From Cupriavidus sp. UYMMa02A (GTDB lineage Bacteria; Pseudomonadota; Gammaproteobacteria; Burkholderiales; Burkholderiaceae): DNA of 64,000 nucleotides. Numbering within the stretch: the first letter of the stretch is position 1; each line of letters starts with the position of its first letter. The DNA lies in NCBI GenBank assembly GCA_001725945.1, contig LRMT01000277.1:1-64000 (forward strand), given 5' to 3'. Below the pieces are notes generated by a model. That model saw nothing but the letters and a program-made list of their open reading frames with translations, was not told where the DNA came from and searched no databases. Positions 1-9,183 of this stretch are shown here, one piece after another. The position numbers and the translations under genes are program-made.

Positions 1-138
1 GCTCGCCAGGAAACGGCTGTTGGTTTCACAGGGGAGCAATCCGTCCTGAGCGCGAAAAGTGCGTAGGAAGGTGCGACGTGAGGAAAATGCCGTCCTGAAT
101 TGGCCTTCTTCTCTCACATTACGAAACCAAGGTCGGGC

Positions 139-638
139 TTACCTGCATCGCTGCTCGCCGACCTCATTGATCAGCGTTTCCTTAGAGTCCGCCGGACACG
201 CAACTGGCAAATTGGGATGCCCGCCAAATTTTGCGTCATTGATGGTGTAGTTCGACCTGTCTACGTTCCGGATGTAGACGTTCATATATTCCCGAACCTC
301 GCTTGGTCGTTCCTTGATGAACGGGAACAATCCAATATTCGCAAAATACCAATTCAGGGAATTGCTGCCGATGCCAACCTGATAGCGCCGGCGAATGGGC
401 CGGTGGCAATTCTCAGCGCATCCAGGTGGGCGAGGATATTGAATCCGGTCGTCGAGGTATTCTGCGAGAAAGCGGTTCGATTCGCTGAATTTTCACTGGG
501 CACCGCAGAGTCTGAATTCTCGCCTCCACCGCCACAGGCAGCCAATGTCATCGGAAAGGCTGCCACCAATATCAAATTTTTGAAAGTGAAGAGCTCATGG
601 AAAAATTTGGTTGCTTTTACATTCATACTACATTTCAT
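139..638 (-). pseudogene. Lipoprotein remnant, frameshifted
   Basis: The leftward frame opens with a charged N-terminus, a hydrophobic stretch and a lipobox (LAAC, Cys at about residue 35, or 31 from the inner Met) followed by four glycines, so the product would be a lipidated secreted protein. This frame stops at 354. A second frame carries on without a gap from about position 395 (RYQVGIGSNSLNWYF...) down to a stop at 139 and looks like ordinary protein sequence, so one indel near 360-400 splits the gene. About 165 residues remain, and the family is not recognised. The second frame ends without an obvious domain end, so the 3' part may be missing as well. Base composition is more AT-rich than the genes to the right. 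Confidence 0.5.
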
Positions 639-639
639 T

Positions 640-1069
640 TAATAATTTAAACTTGGGAACGATAATATCCCTTTCTGTCCTGAGGACGGGTTTTGAAAGG
701 CTGGGATTGCCGGATTGGCTTGACCGCGGTAGCGGTCTCGAGTCGCGCGTACATAACGCGCTTAGCAGAAAGTGCGAAAAAACGTTACTTCGAGGTGAAT
801 TCGTCACAGAGTGCTGAATCTACCTCTTCGACTCGACGGGTCGTAATTTGCAAGCGAAAACGGAATGATAACCGATTGCGTCGGAGCTGCGGTCAGTCCG
901 GCCTCCCTTCCCCGCCTGACGGCATCGAGCCATGGCGCGCAGCTCTGACGCTTTTGCTGCTCGGCCCATCACCGCCGCGCTGAGCCGATTGAGAAATGTT
1001 TTGTGGCACGTTGGCTCGCGCGGACGCACCATACCACGCGGACCGCACAATACCAGGGGCCTTCAGCTG
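640..1069. other. Intergenic/decayed stretch, no gene seen
   Basis: No reading frame here resembles a protein family on either strand. It lies between the divergently placed lipoprotein remnant and the broken end of an acyl-CoA ligase fragment, and is probably decayed sequence. Confidence 0.4.
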
Positions 1070-1805
1070 GAATGCCGACCTCCTTTGCCGTGGAGCGTCC
1101 AGGCAGGCCGAAGACAGCCACGTCGAGCACGCGATCATCTACTACAAGAATGCTCTCTATCTCTTGTGGATAGAGGTTCACGCCGCCGGATATGATCGTG
1201 AAATCGCGGCGGTCCGAGAGGTATAAGTATCCGTCTTCGTCGAGATGGCCTATATCACGTAGGTCCACCACCCTTGTTTGCTTCGGCTCGCAGCAGCTTT
1301 ATCGGTATCGTTCCAGTAGGCAAACCCGGCGTCCGACTCAAAGTACACCGTTCCTGTCGAGCCAGAAGCCACTTCGTTCTCATCGTCGGCAAGGATATGA
1401 ACGATTCCCTCGACGGCACGACCCACTGACCCCTTGTGAGTGAGCCATTCAAGCGAACTGATCGCACAGGCGCCGATCCCTTCTGTTCCCGCGTAATACT
1501 CCTCCAGGATCGGCCCCCACCATTCGATCATTGCCTCTTTGATATGGATGGGGCAAGGTGCGGCGCCGTGCATCGCTACGCAATGGCTGGAAAGGTCAAA
1601 CTGCATGCGCATGCCTGGGTCAAGGCGCAGCAATCGATGGAACATCGTCGGAACCCATCAGCTGTGGATAACCCGGAATTTTTCCATGGCATGGAGAGCC
1701 TGAACTGCATCAAAGTGCTCCATGACTACAGCGGTACCACCGAGCGCCAGGGTCGCCGAGACGTTTCGGTGCGGCGCGGCATGAAGCCGCATCCGCTGGA
1801 CGGAT
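1070..1805 (-). pseudogene. Acyl-CoA ligase (AMP-forming) internal fragment
   Basis: Read leftwards, the fragment starts inside the adenylation domain (LHAAPHRNVSATLALGGT, then VPTMFHRLLRL). It runs through the conserved EEYYAGTEG motif (ligase A5-like), the GSVGRAV segment and, after a frameshift near 1260, the DIGHLDEDGYLYLSDR motif with the ISGGVNLYPQEIE hinge of acyl-CoA synthetases. Homology ends after FGLPGRSTAKEV at about 1070. Both the N-terminal roughly 200 residues and the C-terminal lysine-bearing lobe are missing, so this is a true remnant. It abuts a transposition-ATPase fragment on its 5' side. The original protein would have activated a carboxylate to its CoA thioester. Confidence 0.75.
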
Positions 1806-2125
1806 TGGAACCTGCATTCGGATCTGGGTCGCCGACAGCTTCGAGCAGGTTCGCGAAGAAGGGACCTTCGGCGTGCCGCGGCTTGTGTTCACATTGCGCA
1901 TGGTAGCTCGTCATCCTCGGATGGTCGCGCGCCAGCAGAAATCGTACGTACTCGATGGCCCGTGTCTTGCCGATGCGGCCATGGATCAGTGCGTCCCATG
2001 ACGCGGTAGCGCAGACATCGATCTACCAGCTCATAGAAAGCTTCGATCGCAGGCGTGGCGATAGATAGTTGCCGGTCACCAGCGGGTGAAGTGACGGGTC
2101 GATGGGACGCGTCTGAGCGGTCACG
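1790..2125 (-). pseudogene. TniB-like transposition ATPase fragment
   Basis: Three short leftward pieces in different frames join into one protein-like stretch: DPSLHPLVTGNYLS, then ATPAIEAFYELVDRCLRYRV, then GALIHGRIGKTRAIEYV followed by RFLLARDHPRMTSYHAQCEH. The GRIGKTRA segment resembles the P-loop of TniB/TnsC-type AAA regulators, and the preceding HPLxTxxYL...TPA...LxxLV layout fits their N-terminus. Only about 100 residues survive, without Walker B, and at least two frameshifts are present. The fragment lies between the IS3-family end and the acyl-CoA ligase fragment. The assignment is by motif recognition only. Confidence 0.4.
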
Positions 2126-2149
2126 GCATACCTTGCAAAGTAAATGACC

Positions 2150-2444
<295 letters not shown>

Positions 2445-2490
2445 CTTGTTTCCTCGTCGATATGGATTGTCTCCCTATCGACTTGTCCGA

Positions 2491-2508
2491 GGAAATTAGA
2501 CCACTACA
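2491..2508 (-). mobile_element. Terminal end of the IS3-family element
   Basis: Read leftwards this end is TGTAGTGGTCTAATTTCC, like the TGNAGTGGTCNAATTTC ends of IS3-family members, and it lies about 50 bases upstream of the OrfA start. The opposite end is not present in the window, so the element is truncated. Confidence 0.55.
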
Positions 2509-2573
2509 TAGGCTGAATCTACGCCGCAATCCCCTTGCATAGGTGGAGTGCGTCATCGGTGTCCATGTTCACC

Positions 2574-3560
2574 TCATGTACTCGAATCCAATCTGACGGT
2601 CTTCCCGAGCTCGCGCCACTTTCCGATCTCGACTTCCAGATAATGTCTGAAATCGGCAGGCGACCCTTGAATCGGGTTGCAGTATAGCTTCTTTACGTGA
2701 GCGGTCACGACGGAGTTCGTGCCAGCTTTGTTTATCGCTTGATTCAACTTGCCAATAAGTTGTGGGTCCATTCCTGCCGGACCAACTAGTCCATAATATG
2801 TAAAATCCACGCCCTTCAGTTCGGCAATTCCAGTTTCAGACAGGGAGGGGACATTTGGCAATGCTGCCAGCCGTTGAGATCCCGTTACCGCGATGGCTTT
2901 CAGCCTTCCAGAAGCGGCGAACGGAATAGCGAACTGTGCAAGTGTAAGGCCAACATGTACACTCCCCGCAACGACTTCACGCGCGACGTCCTGGTCTGAT
3001 TTGTATGGGATATGGATAAGGTCAATCCCTGCAACCTTTTTCATGTACTCTATTTGCAAGTGATTCGCCGAACCAACTCCCGCGGACCCATAGTTCAACT
3101 TCCCTGGATTCGCTTTCGCATAGGCGATCAACTCCTTCATCGATGACACCGGAATTGACGGATTGACGAAGAACACCCCCGGGGCAGTCGCGATCAATCC
3201 AATCAAACTGAAGTCCTTTAAAGGATCATAGGGTAGATCTTTACGAACCCCCGGACCCTGGCTGAGCGCACTCCCACCAGCCAAGGTTAAGGTCAACCCA
3301 TCTGGTTGCGCCGCGAGCATTGGGCGAATTGCAAGCAATTGGGAAGCCCCCGGCTTATTATCCACAATCACCGGTGCGCCCAGCAGTTCCATTAGTTGTG
3401 ACGCGTACAATCTGGCGACGTTGTCCGCCCCACTGCCAGCGCTAAACCCTACCAGAAGGCGAATAGGTCGCGAACCTGCAGGTTGGGCGAGAATCGTTTT
3501 CGGAAGCAACACGCCTGCCCCCATAGCAAGTAGCGCACGACGGGAAATCTTGTATGGCAT
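2574..3560 (-). CDS. Bug/TctC-family periplasmic substrate-binding protein
   Basis: An intact 328-residue protein, the usual length for the family. It starts at ATG 3560 behind AGGAGAC. The N-terminus (SRRALLAMGAGVLLPKTILA) looks like a signal peptide with a twin-arginine-like pair. The mature part shows family hallmarks: RPIRLLVGFSAGSGADNVAR, a GGSALSQGP loop, the KLNYGSAGVGSANHL ligand loop and IPYKSDQDV. Bug proteins bind small carboxylates. No TctA/TctB membrane partner lies in the window, so this is an orphan binding protein. It sits 36 bases downstream of the GMC oxidoreductase gene and probably shares its transcript. Its GC is lower than in the genes to the right. Confidence 0.93.
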   Translation of the reverse strand: MPYKISRRALLAMGAGVLLPKTILAQPAGSRPIRLLVGFSAGSGADNVARLYASQLMELLGAPVIVDNKPGASQLLAIRPMLAAQPDGLTLTLAGGSALSQGPGVRKDLPYDPLKDFSLIGLIATAPGVFFVNPSIPVSSMKELIAYAKANPGKLNYGSAGVGSANHLQIEYMKKVAGIDLIHIPYKSDQDVAREVVAGSVHVGLTLAQFAIPFAASGRLKAIAVTGSQRLAALPNVPSLSETGIAELKGVDFTYYGLVGPAGMDPQLIGKLNQAINKAGTNSVVTAHVKKLYCNPIQGSPADFRHYLEVEIGKWRELGKTVRLDSST

Positions 3561-3596
3561 TTTGTCTCCTGTGTCCTTTATACGTAATCAAGCCCC

Positions 3597-5270
3597 TTAC
3601 ATCGGCATGCTTGCCATCTCCGGGCTGGCGCTCCGGCTCGCGCCAGCTTGATCTGGCTGTCGAGTATCCGCCAGGACCATGTCCGCGCACTTCTCGCCGA
3701 TCATCATGCACGGCACGCTCGTGTTCCCGGATATGATGGTCGGCATGACCGAAGCATCGGCAATCCGGAGTCCCTTGATGCCATGTACGCGAAGCCGCTC
3801 GTCGACAACCGACATCGCATCACGGCCCATCTTGCAGGTGCCTACCATGTGCTGAGTGATCTGGCCGGTATTGCGGATGAACTGCAGTATTTCTTCATCG
3901 GAGTTGATCCGCGGACCGGGTGAAATTTCTTCTGCAATCACATCTTTCAACGGCTGCGCCGCGGCAATCTGGCGCGCGAGCCGAACGGCCGCAATGGCGG
4001 TGCTCCGATCGTAGTCGGTATCCAGAAAGCGGTAGCGAATCATTGGCGCTGCGGCCGGGTCTCGCGACCGGATGTGAATGCTTCCGGTACTTTCCGTACG
4101 CTGCACGTGCGTATACATCATGAACCCTTCCACGTCAGACATACGACGACCCCTACCCGTCTTGACATCGATGATGTACGGACTGACCACCATCATGGTG
4201 TCCGGCTCCGTCAGCTCAGGACGGGATCGAGCGAATACGCGCATGGAGCCGTGGCCTTGCGCGATCAATCCTTTGCGCAAGAATACCCACCTGAGAATCT
4301 CAATCCCAAGACGCCATCCATGTCCCTTCTTTGCGAGGGAGATTCCGCGCTTGGCGAACCGCCACTTCACCATGGCAGCATAGTGGTCACGCAGATTCTC
4401 ACCGACGCCTTTTAGCTCGTGTACAAGTGGAATGCCATGCTTTCTCAGCACCTCTGCATTTCCGATCCCGGACAATTCCAGCAGCTTAGGCGTATTGGCG
4501 GTACCAGCGCAGACGATCACTTCACGCGCAGCCCGGACTTCATGGATGGCGCCCTGATGGCCGAACCGAACTCCGGCACAACGCCTGCCCTCCATGATCA
4601 AGGAGGTTGCCTCGGCGCCTGTCAGGACCGTCAGATTTTTCCGCCTTCTGGCCGGTTCAAGATACTGGGTCGCAGTGCTCTGGCGTTCCCCGCGATAGCC
4701 AGTTAGCTGCGCCATGGCCACCCCCTCCTGAGAGGCACCACTGTAGTCGCTGTTGTAAGGGATTCCCACTGTCTGCGCCGATCCGATGAACAGGTCATAG
4801 AATGCGGACAGTTTCTTGCTCTGGATGACTTTGACCGGTCCCGATCGCCCGCGGTATTCGTTTGAACCGATCTCCGTGCTTTCGATCTTCTTGAGATACG
4901 GCAGAACTTCCTCGAAGCTCCAGCTTGGCAGCCCAGTTCGCTCCACGTGTCGTAGTCCAGCCTCTGTCCCCGGTTATAGACCATGGCGTTGATCGAACTG
5001 CTGCCCCCCCAACATCTTTCCGCGCGGACAAGCGATGCGACGATTTCCGTGCGTGGGGTCTGGTTCCGACTCGTATCGCCAATCGACCAACGGGTTGTCG
5101 ACCAGGAAAACCACCCCAAGCGGGGGGCGTGCCCAGATGTACTTCCCGCCTTTTACACCGGCCTCGAGGCAGAGGACCGTGTACTTGCCGTTCTCACTGA
5201 GCCGGCTGGCCACTACACCACCGGACGAACCGGAGCCGACAACGATGAAATCATAGGTGTTTGCTTGCAT
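3597..5270 (-). CDS. GMC-family FAD-dependent oxidoreductase (frame interrupted)
   Basis: The choline-dehydrogenase-like GMC family oxidises alcohols with FAD. ATG 5270 opens MQANTYDFIVVGSGSSGG, the FAD GxGxxG site. The GMC signature KMLGGSSSINAMVYNRG follows, and the C-terminus carries TGQITQHMVGTCKMG and ISGNTSVPCMMIGEKCADM with the catalytic His region. Full span is about 557 residues, normal for the family. The frame is broken twice, about 75 bases apart. A run of seven C at about 5004-5010 (six would keep the frame) shifts it, and a missing base near 4935 restores it; an in-frame stop at 4974 lies between. Compensating indels this close suggest read errors. The gene lies between an aldehyde dehydrogenase and a Bug protein. 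Confidence 0.85.
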
Positions 5271-5338
5271 AATGCTACTGCTGTTCCGATACCTTGAATC
5301 AATGACTGCTGAGTTCCATGCAGGATGGCACCGCCGCA

Positions 5339-6840
5339 TTAGTCGCCGTTGATGCAAACACTCTTCTCGTACAGGAACCCGTCAAGGTGTTGAGCACCGC
5401 CCTTGATGCCATACCCGCTTTGCTTGTATCCACTGAAGCCAACGGCCGGGTCGGCTAGCCCATAGCAGTTGACCCACAATTTCCCTGCTTTGATGCCATG
5501 GATCATCCTGCTCATTGTGCTGACGTTGGAGGTCCAAACCGCGCCGCCCAGACCGTATTCGGTCTCGTTGGCCAGTCGGAGTGCCTCGTCCGCTGTGTCG
5601 AACGGAATAACTGACGCCACTGGCCCGAAGATCTCTTCACGTGCAATCCGCATGTCATTGCGTACGTTATCGAAGACGGTCGGGGTGACGAAGTATCCTT
5701 GGGCAAGCTCTCCCGCCAGTCGCTCGCCGCCGACGGCCAACCGTGCGCCGTCCTCCACGCCAATGGACATGTAGGTCATGACTCGGTCGAGCTGGCGACT
5801 GGACACCAGCGGGCCGAGCTGAACGCCCGGATCAAACGGATCGCCCGTCTTGACGGTGTTCGTGAAGTCAACAAGCCGCGAAACAAATTCCTCGTGGATG
5901 CTGCGTTGGACGAGAATCCTGGTCCCCGCGGAGCAGATCTGGCCGGAGTTGTTGAAGACACCCATCGCCGCGCCAGGGACGGCCTTGTCGAGATTGGCGT
6001 CCGCAAACACGATATCCGGCGATTTCCCCCCCAGTTCCAACTGGATTCGCTTCATGTTTCCAGCCGAAGCCTTGATGATCTCCCGACCAGTTACCGTGGA
6101 GCCGGTGAATGCAATACGGTCGACGCCCATGTGCGCGGCCAAGGCAGCGCCTGCCTCGTACCCATAGCCCGTCACAACATTGATTACCCCTTTCGGAACC
6201 CCGGCTTCAACCAGAAGCTCGGCCGTGCGCAATGTTGTTAGTGAAGCGTCCTCGGCAGGCTTGATCACCGCGGTGCAGCCGGTTGCCAACGCACCGCCCA
6301 TGATCCACCACATGCTGATCAAGGGCGCATTCCACGGCGTAATGCCGCCGACGACACCGACCGGCGCCTTGATGGTCAGCGTGGTGTAGTTGCCAGAGAG
6401 CGAGTTTGGTATGGTCGAACCTGACCAGCTCATCGCCTGGCTCGCGAAGTACATAATGGTCTTGACCAGGCCATCCTTCATCGCTTTTGTACGCGAAAGC
6501 GGCGCGCCCATGTCGAGCGTGTCGAGCAGCGCAAGTTCGTCGAAGTTCCTTTCGATGACATCGCAAACGCGCAGCATCAATGCATAGCGCTCATGCGGAG
6601 TGAACCGGCTCCAAGGCCCCTCAAATGCTCGGCGCGCTGCGGCGACTGCCGCGTCGATGTCGTCTTGGCAGCCGCGCGAACCGTCGCCAGGACCTTGCCG
6701 GTTGCGGGATTGAAGGTTTTGATGGCCTCCCCGGTGACCGATGATTGCCATTTGCCGTCAACGAAATGCCGTTTCTCCGGGTTAGACAAGAACGCGGGAC
6801 GGATTGCGGATGGTGTATCGATCAAGGGTGTCTCCTTCAT
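5339..6840 (-). CDS. NAD(P)-dependent aldehyde dehydrogenase (one frameshift)
   Basis: The start ATG 6840 (MKETPLIDTPSAIRP) follows a short spacer. The protein is about 500 residues, standard for the superfamily. Visible features are TPWNAPLISMWWIMGGAL (oxyanion Asn), FTGSTVTGREI (coenzyme loop), LELGGKSPDIVF (general base Glu), FNNSGQICSAGTR (catalytic Cys) and EEIFGPV. One base is missing near 6670: GCCAAGACGAC would read AKDD with one extra G. It sits upstream of the GMC oxidoreductase on the same strand, so alcohol to aldehyde to acid oxidation is a natural reading. A second, diverged copy lies at 16471-17969. Confidence 0.9.
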
Positions 6841-7045
6841 TGGCAGGAAGTGGCATCGTTGCCGTGATTGCGGTGGCGCGCCATCGCGCGAAGCCGGCAC
6901 GGCAACAAAGTTGATGAATGGATCTTAAGGATTCCGGCCACTGGCAAGGAAATACTGTTTTGCTGCCACCCTCATCGCGCCAGCTTATGGGCGCGCCCGG
7001 GGAAGTTGACGCAGGAATGCATCTGGAGAGGAGAACCGGCCCGCT

Positions 7046-7993
7046 TTAGGCTTGTGGCGATGGAAGGATTCTTGCCCCATGCCATAAGCCGCTTTCGATC
7101 AGCCTCTGCGCAACATGCGCGAGTTCGCTGTGAACAATCGAGGCACTGGCAGACAGCTTCTGTGCGGGCAGGGAATACGCATAATTGACGCGTGTGATCG
7201 GTGCGTCGGAGATGGGCAGGCATCGCCACCCCTGCGGCGCAGCGTGCACCTGTGTGGCGGCCCAAGGCTGTACCGTAGCGCCGCCCCCTTGTGCCACATA
7301 GCGCATCACGAGCTGGACGGAGTCGATCTCCGCAACGACGTCGACAGAGAGGTTCGCGCGCTCGAGGTCGCTGATGAAGCGGCGTCGCAGGTTGTGACTT
7401 GTCGACGATAGCACCATCGGCAGCGCCGCGGCTTCGGCTAGCGTGAGCGATGTCTTGTCCGGCGCAATCAGCTGGCTGTCTGCAGGCACCACCACGAACA
7501 CGTCCTCTTCAAGGAGAGGCTCGTAAACAAGGTCGCTGGCCGCAGTCTTGCTGAATAGGATGACAACATCGAGCTCGTCGCGGCGCGCCCTCTCTTCCAG
7601 GTGCTGCGGCAGCGCACCCACCACGTTCAGCACGATGCCGGGGTAGTTTTCCTTCATATGGAGCAGCAGCGGCAACCCTAGCATGCACGTGGTGGTGGGC
7701 GCCAGGCCCAGCGTCACCCGACCCTTCACGTTGGACGATTCCTGACGAGCGATCAGCACCGCCTCATCCAGTTGGCGCAACATCAGCTTGGCATGCCGAT
7801 ACAGCGCTGCGCCGTTCGGCGTCGGCACCACGCCGCGCGCGGACCGTACCAGCAGAGGCTTGCCGACCTCGTCTTCGAGCCGGGCAATCTGCTGACTAAG
7901 GGCGGGTTGAGCCACGAAGAACTGGCGCGACGCCTTCGTCAGGCTACCGCTCTCGACCACCTGGACGAAGTATCGCAATCCTCGCACGTCCAT
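7046..7993 (-). CDS. LysR-family transcriptional regulator
   Basis: Intact, 315 residues. The N-terminal winged helix-turn-helix (MDVRGLRYFVQVVESGSLTKASRQFFVAQPALSQQ split over residues 1-35) is followed by a linker helix and a periplasmic-binding-like effector domain from about residue 90. The sequence style (LRYFVQVVESGSLTKAS, GVVPTPNGAALYRHA) is closest to the NAC/Cbl-like LysR branch found beside aromatic or carboxylate catabolic genes. It is upstream of and codirectional with the aldehyde dehydrogenase/GMC/Bug genes, with about 205 bases between. It is the likely regulator of that set, although LysR genes are more often divergent from their targets. Confidence 0.92.
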   Translation of the reverse strand: MDVRGLRYFVQVVESGSLTKASRQFFVAQPALSQQIARLEDEVGKPLLVRSARGVVPTPNGAALYRHAKLMLRQLDEAVLIARQESSNVKGRVTLGLAPTTTCMLGLPLLLHMKENYPGIVLNVVGALPQHLEERARRDELDVVILFSKTAASDLVYEPLLEEDVFVVVPADSQLIAPDKTSLTLAEAAALPMVLSSTSHNLRRRFISDLERANLSVDVVAEIDSVQLVMRYVAQGGGATVQPWAATQVHAAPQGWRCLPISDAPITRVNYAYSLPAQKLSASASIVHSELAHVAQRLIESGLWHGARILPSPQA

Positions 7994-8221
7994 CGACGAC
8001 TCCGTATGGCGACATCAACAGTCACCGGGATCCGGGGTTATGGCTCTCCGAGGCAACGTCTACCCAACATCCGCCTCCCCAGCGGGAGCCCCGAACACCG
8101 TGAATGTTCGCTTGAAGCGCAAGTAAAGGCACTCCATTGAATGTTGGGACTATATATCAATTGTTACGATCCGGACCACCCTTGAAATCCGTGCTACGGA
8201 CGCGGCAAGACGTTGACACGT

Positions 8222-8758
8222 TTACGAAGCGGCTTTCAAATTTTTGCCCACGTCCCGCCAGATCTGGAGCCCCCTCTCGGTTCGCGCGCGGAATTCCGCC
8301 GAGGTGGCTGTACTTGGGCTGATATAGAGTCGCTCGAACTGCTGAACCGTCTCAGGCATGTGCCCCACCTTGTCGACAGCCTCGCTATGGGTCTGCACAA
8401 TGGCTGCAGGCATTCCCGCGGGCCCGATCAGCCCGTAGAACACATAGGATCCGAGCGCCTTCAGTTCATTGACATCGCTTTCGGAGGCAAGCGGCACGTT
8501 CGATAACAGCTTGGTGCGCCGGGACCCTGCAACGGCAAGCGGCCGGAGCTTTCGCTCATTGACGAACTGCACCACCGAGCCCGAGCCGACAACGGCGTGG
8601 TCGATCGCGCCACCAATGCTTGGCGGATACGTTTGACGTTATGCTGCCCTCCTGTTCGTGCTGTAACTTTGAATGCTCGAGGCGAGCTTGCCGGGATCGT
8701 GCAGCACGACCTCAGCAAGTCCGCGGGCAATGGCAACGGCAGGATGGGCAAAAGCCAT
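8222..8758 (-). pseudogene. Bug/TctC binding protein, C-terminal remnant
   Basis: The C-terminal half of a Bug protein is clear: VVQFVNERKLRPLAVAGS, SNVPLASESDVNELKALGSY, VFYGLIGPAGMPAAIV, ending GLQIWRDVGKNLKAAS. Upstream the same frame can be followed to an ATG at 8758 (MAFAHPAVAIARGLAEVV...DPGKLASS), but it contains an in-frame stop (TAA near 8640) and lacks the signal peptide and N-terminal lobe. About 180 residues remain of about 325, so it is a deletion remnant rather than a single frameshift. Confidence 0.8.
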
Positions 8759-8855
8759 GGTCATCTCCTTGGTTCGCTTCTTTCATGGATCTATCGCGAG
8801 TCCACTTGGATATCATCCCCCGGTGCTTGTCACCGGGGCTTCAGGAACCACCGCA

Positions 8856-8988
8856 TTCTATGCACTGGGTCGATGCAAGAAGCGCCATCAGCTTGAATGA
8901 CTTTCAAGGCTGTCTTCTAAACTTCTATGCACTGGGTCGATGCAAGAAGCGCCATCAGCTTGAATGACTTTCAAGGCTGTCTTCTAAA
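8856..8988. repeat. Tandem direct repeat, two copies, 67-base period
   Basis: A 66-base sequence beginning TTCTATGCACTGGGTCGATG and ending GGCTGTCTTCTAAA is present twice in a row (8856-8921 and 8923-8988) with no mismatch that I can see. No gene or inverted repeat overlaps it. The surrounding 8759-9183 holds no convincing gene. Confidence 0.9.
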
Positions 8989-9183
8989 TCGTTGTGACCT
9001 TTGCAGCCGGAACGTACGATTACTTCGACGGCACGGATCCTCCGCGCCTTCCCGATGACACGGGTGCTTAGCTTCGCCGAAGGGGGCGGCAGCCTTCATG
9101 GGTGCCGTAGCCCGCACGGACTTCACACTGAACATATGAAGCATGACTGCGGGCATGCCAATGGGGCCACGAGCTCTGCGCAT

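Noticed and set aside
8856-8988. CRISPR array
   Set aside because: Only two adjacent 66-base copies without spacers and no cas genes.
8989-9183. Leftward fragment with GPIGMPA, resembling the GPAGMPA loop of Bug proteins
   Set aside because: Only one short match, with no other family motif and no continuation, so it is not listed as a gene.
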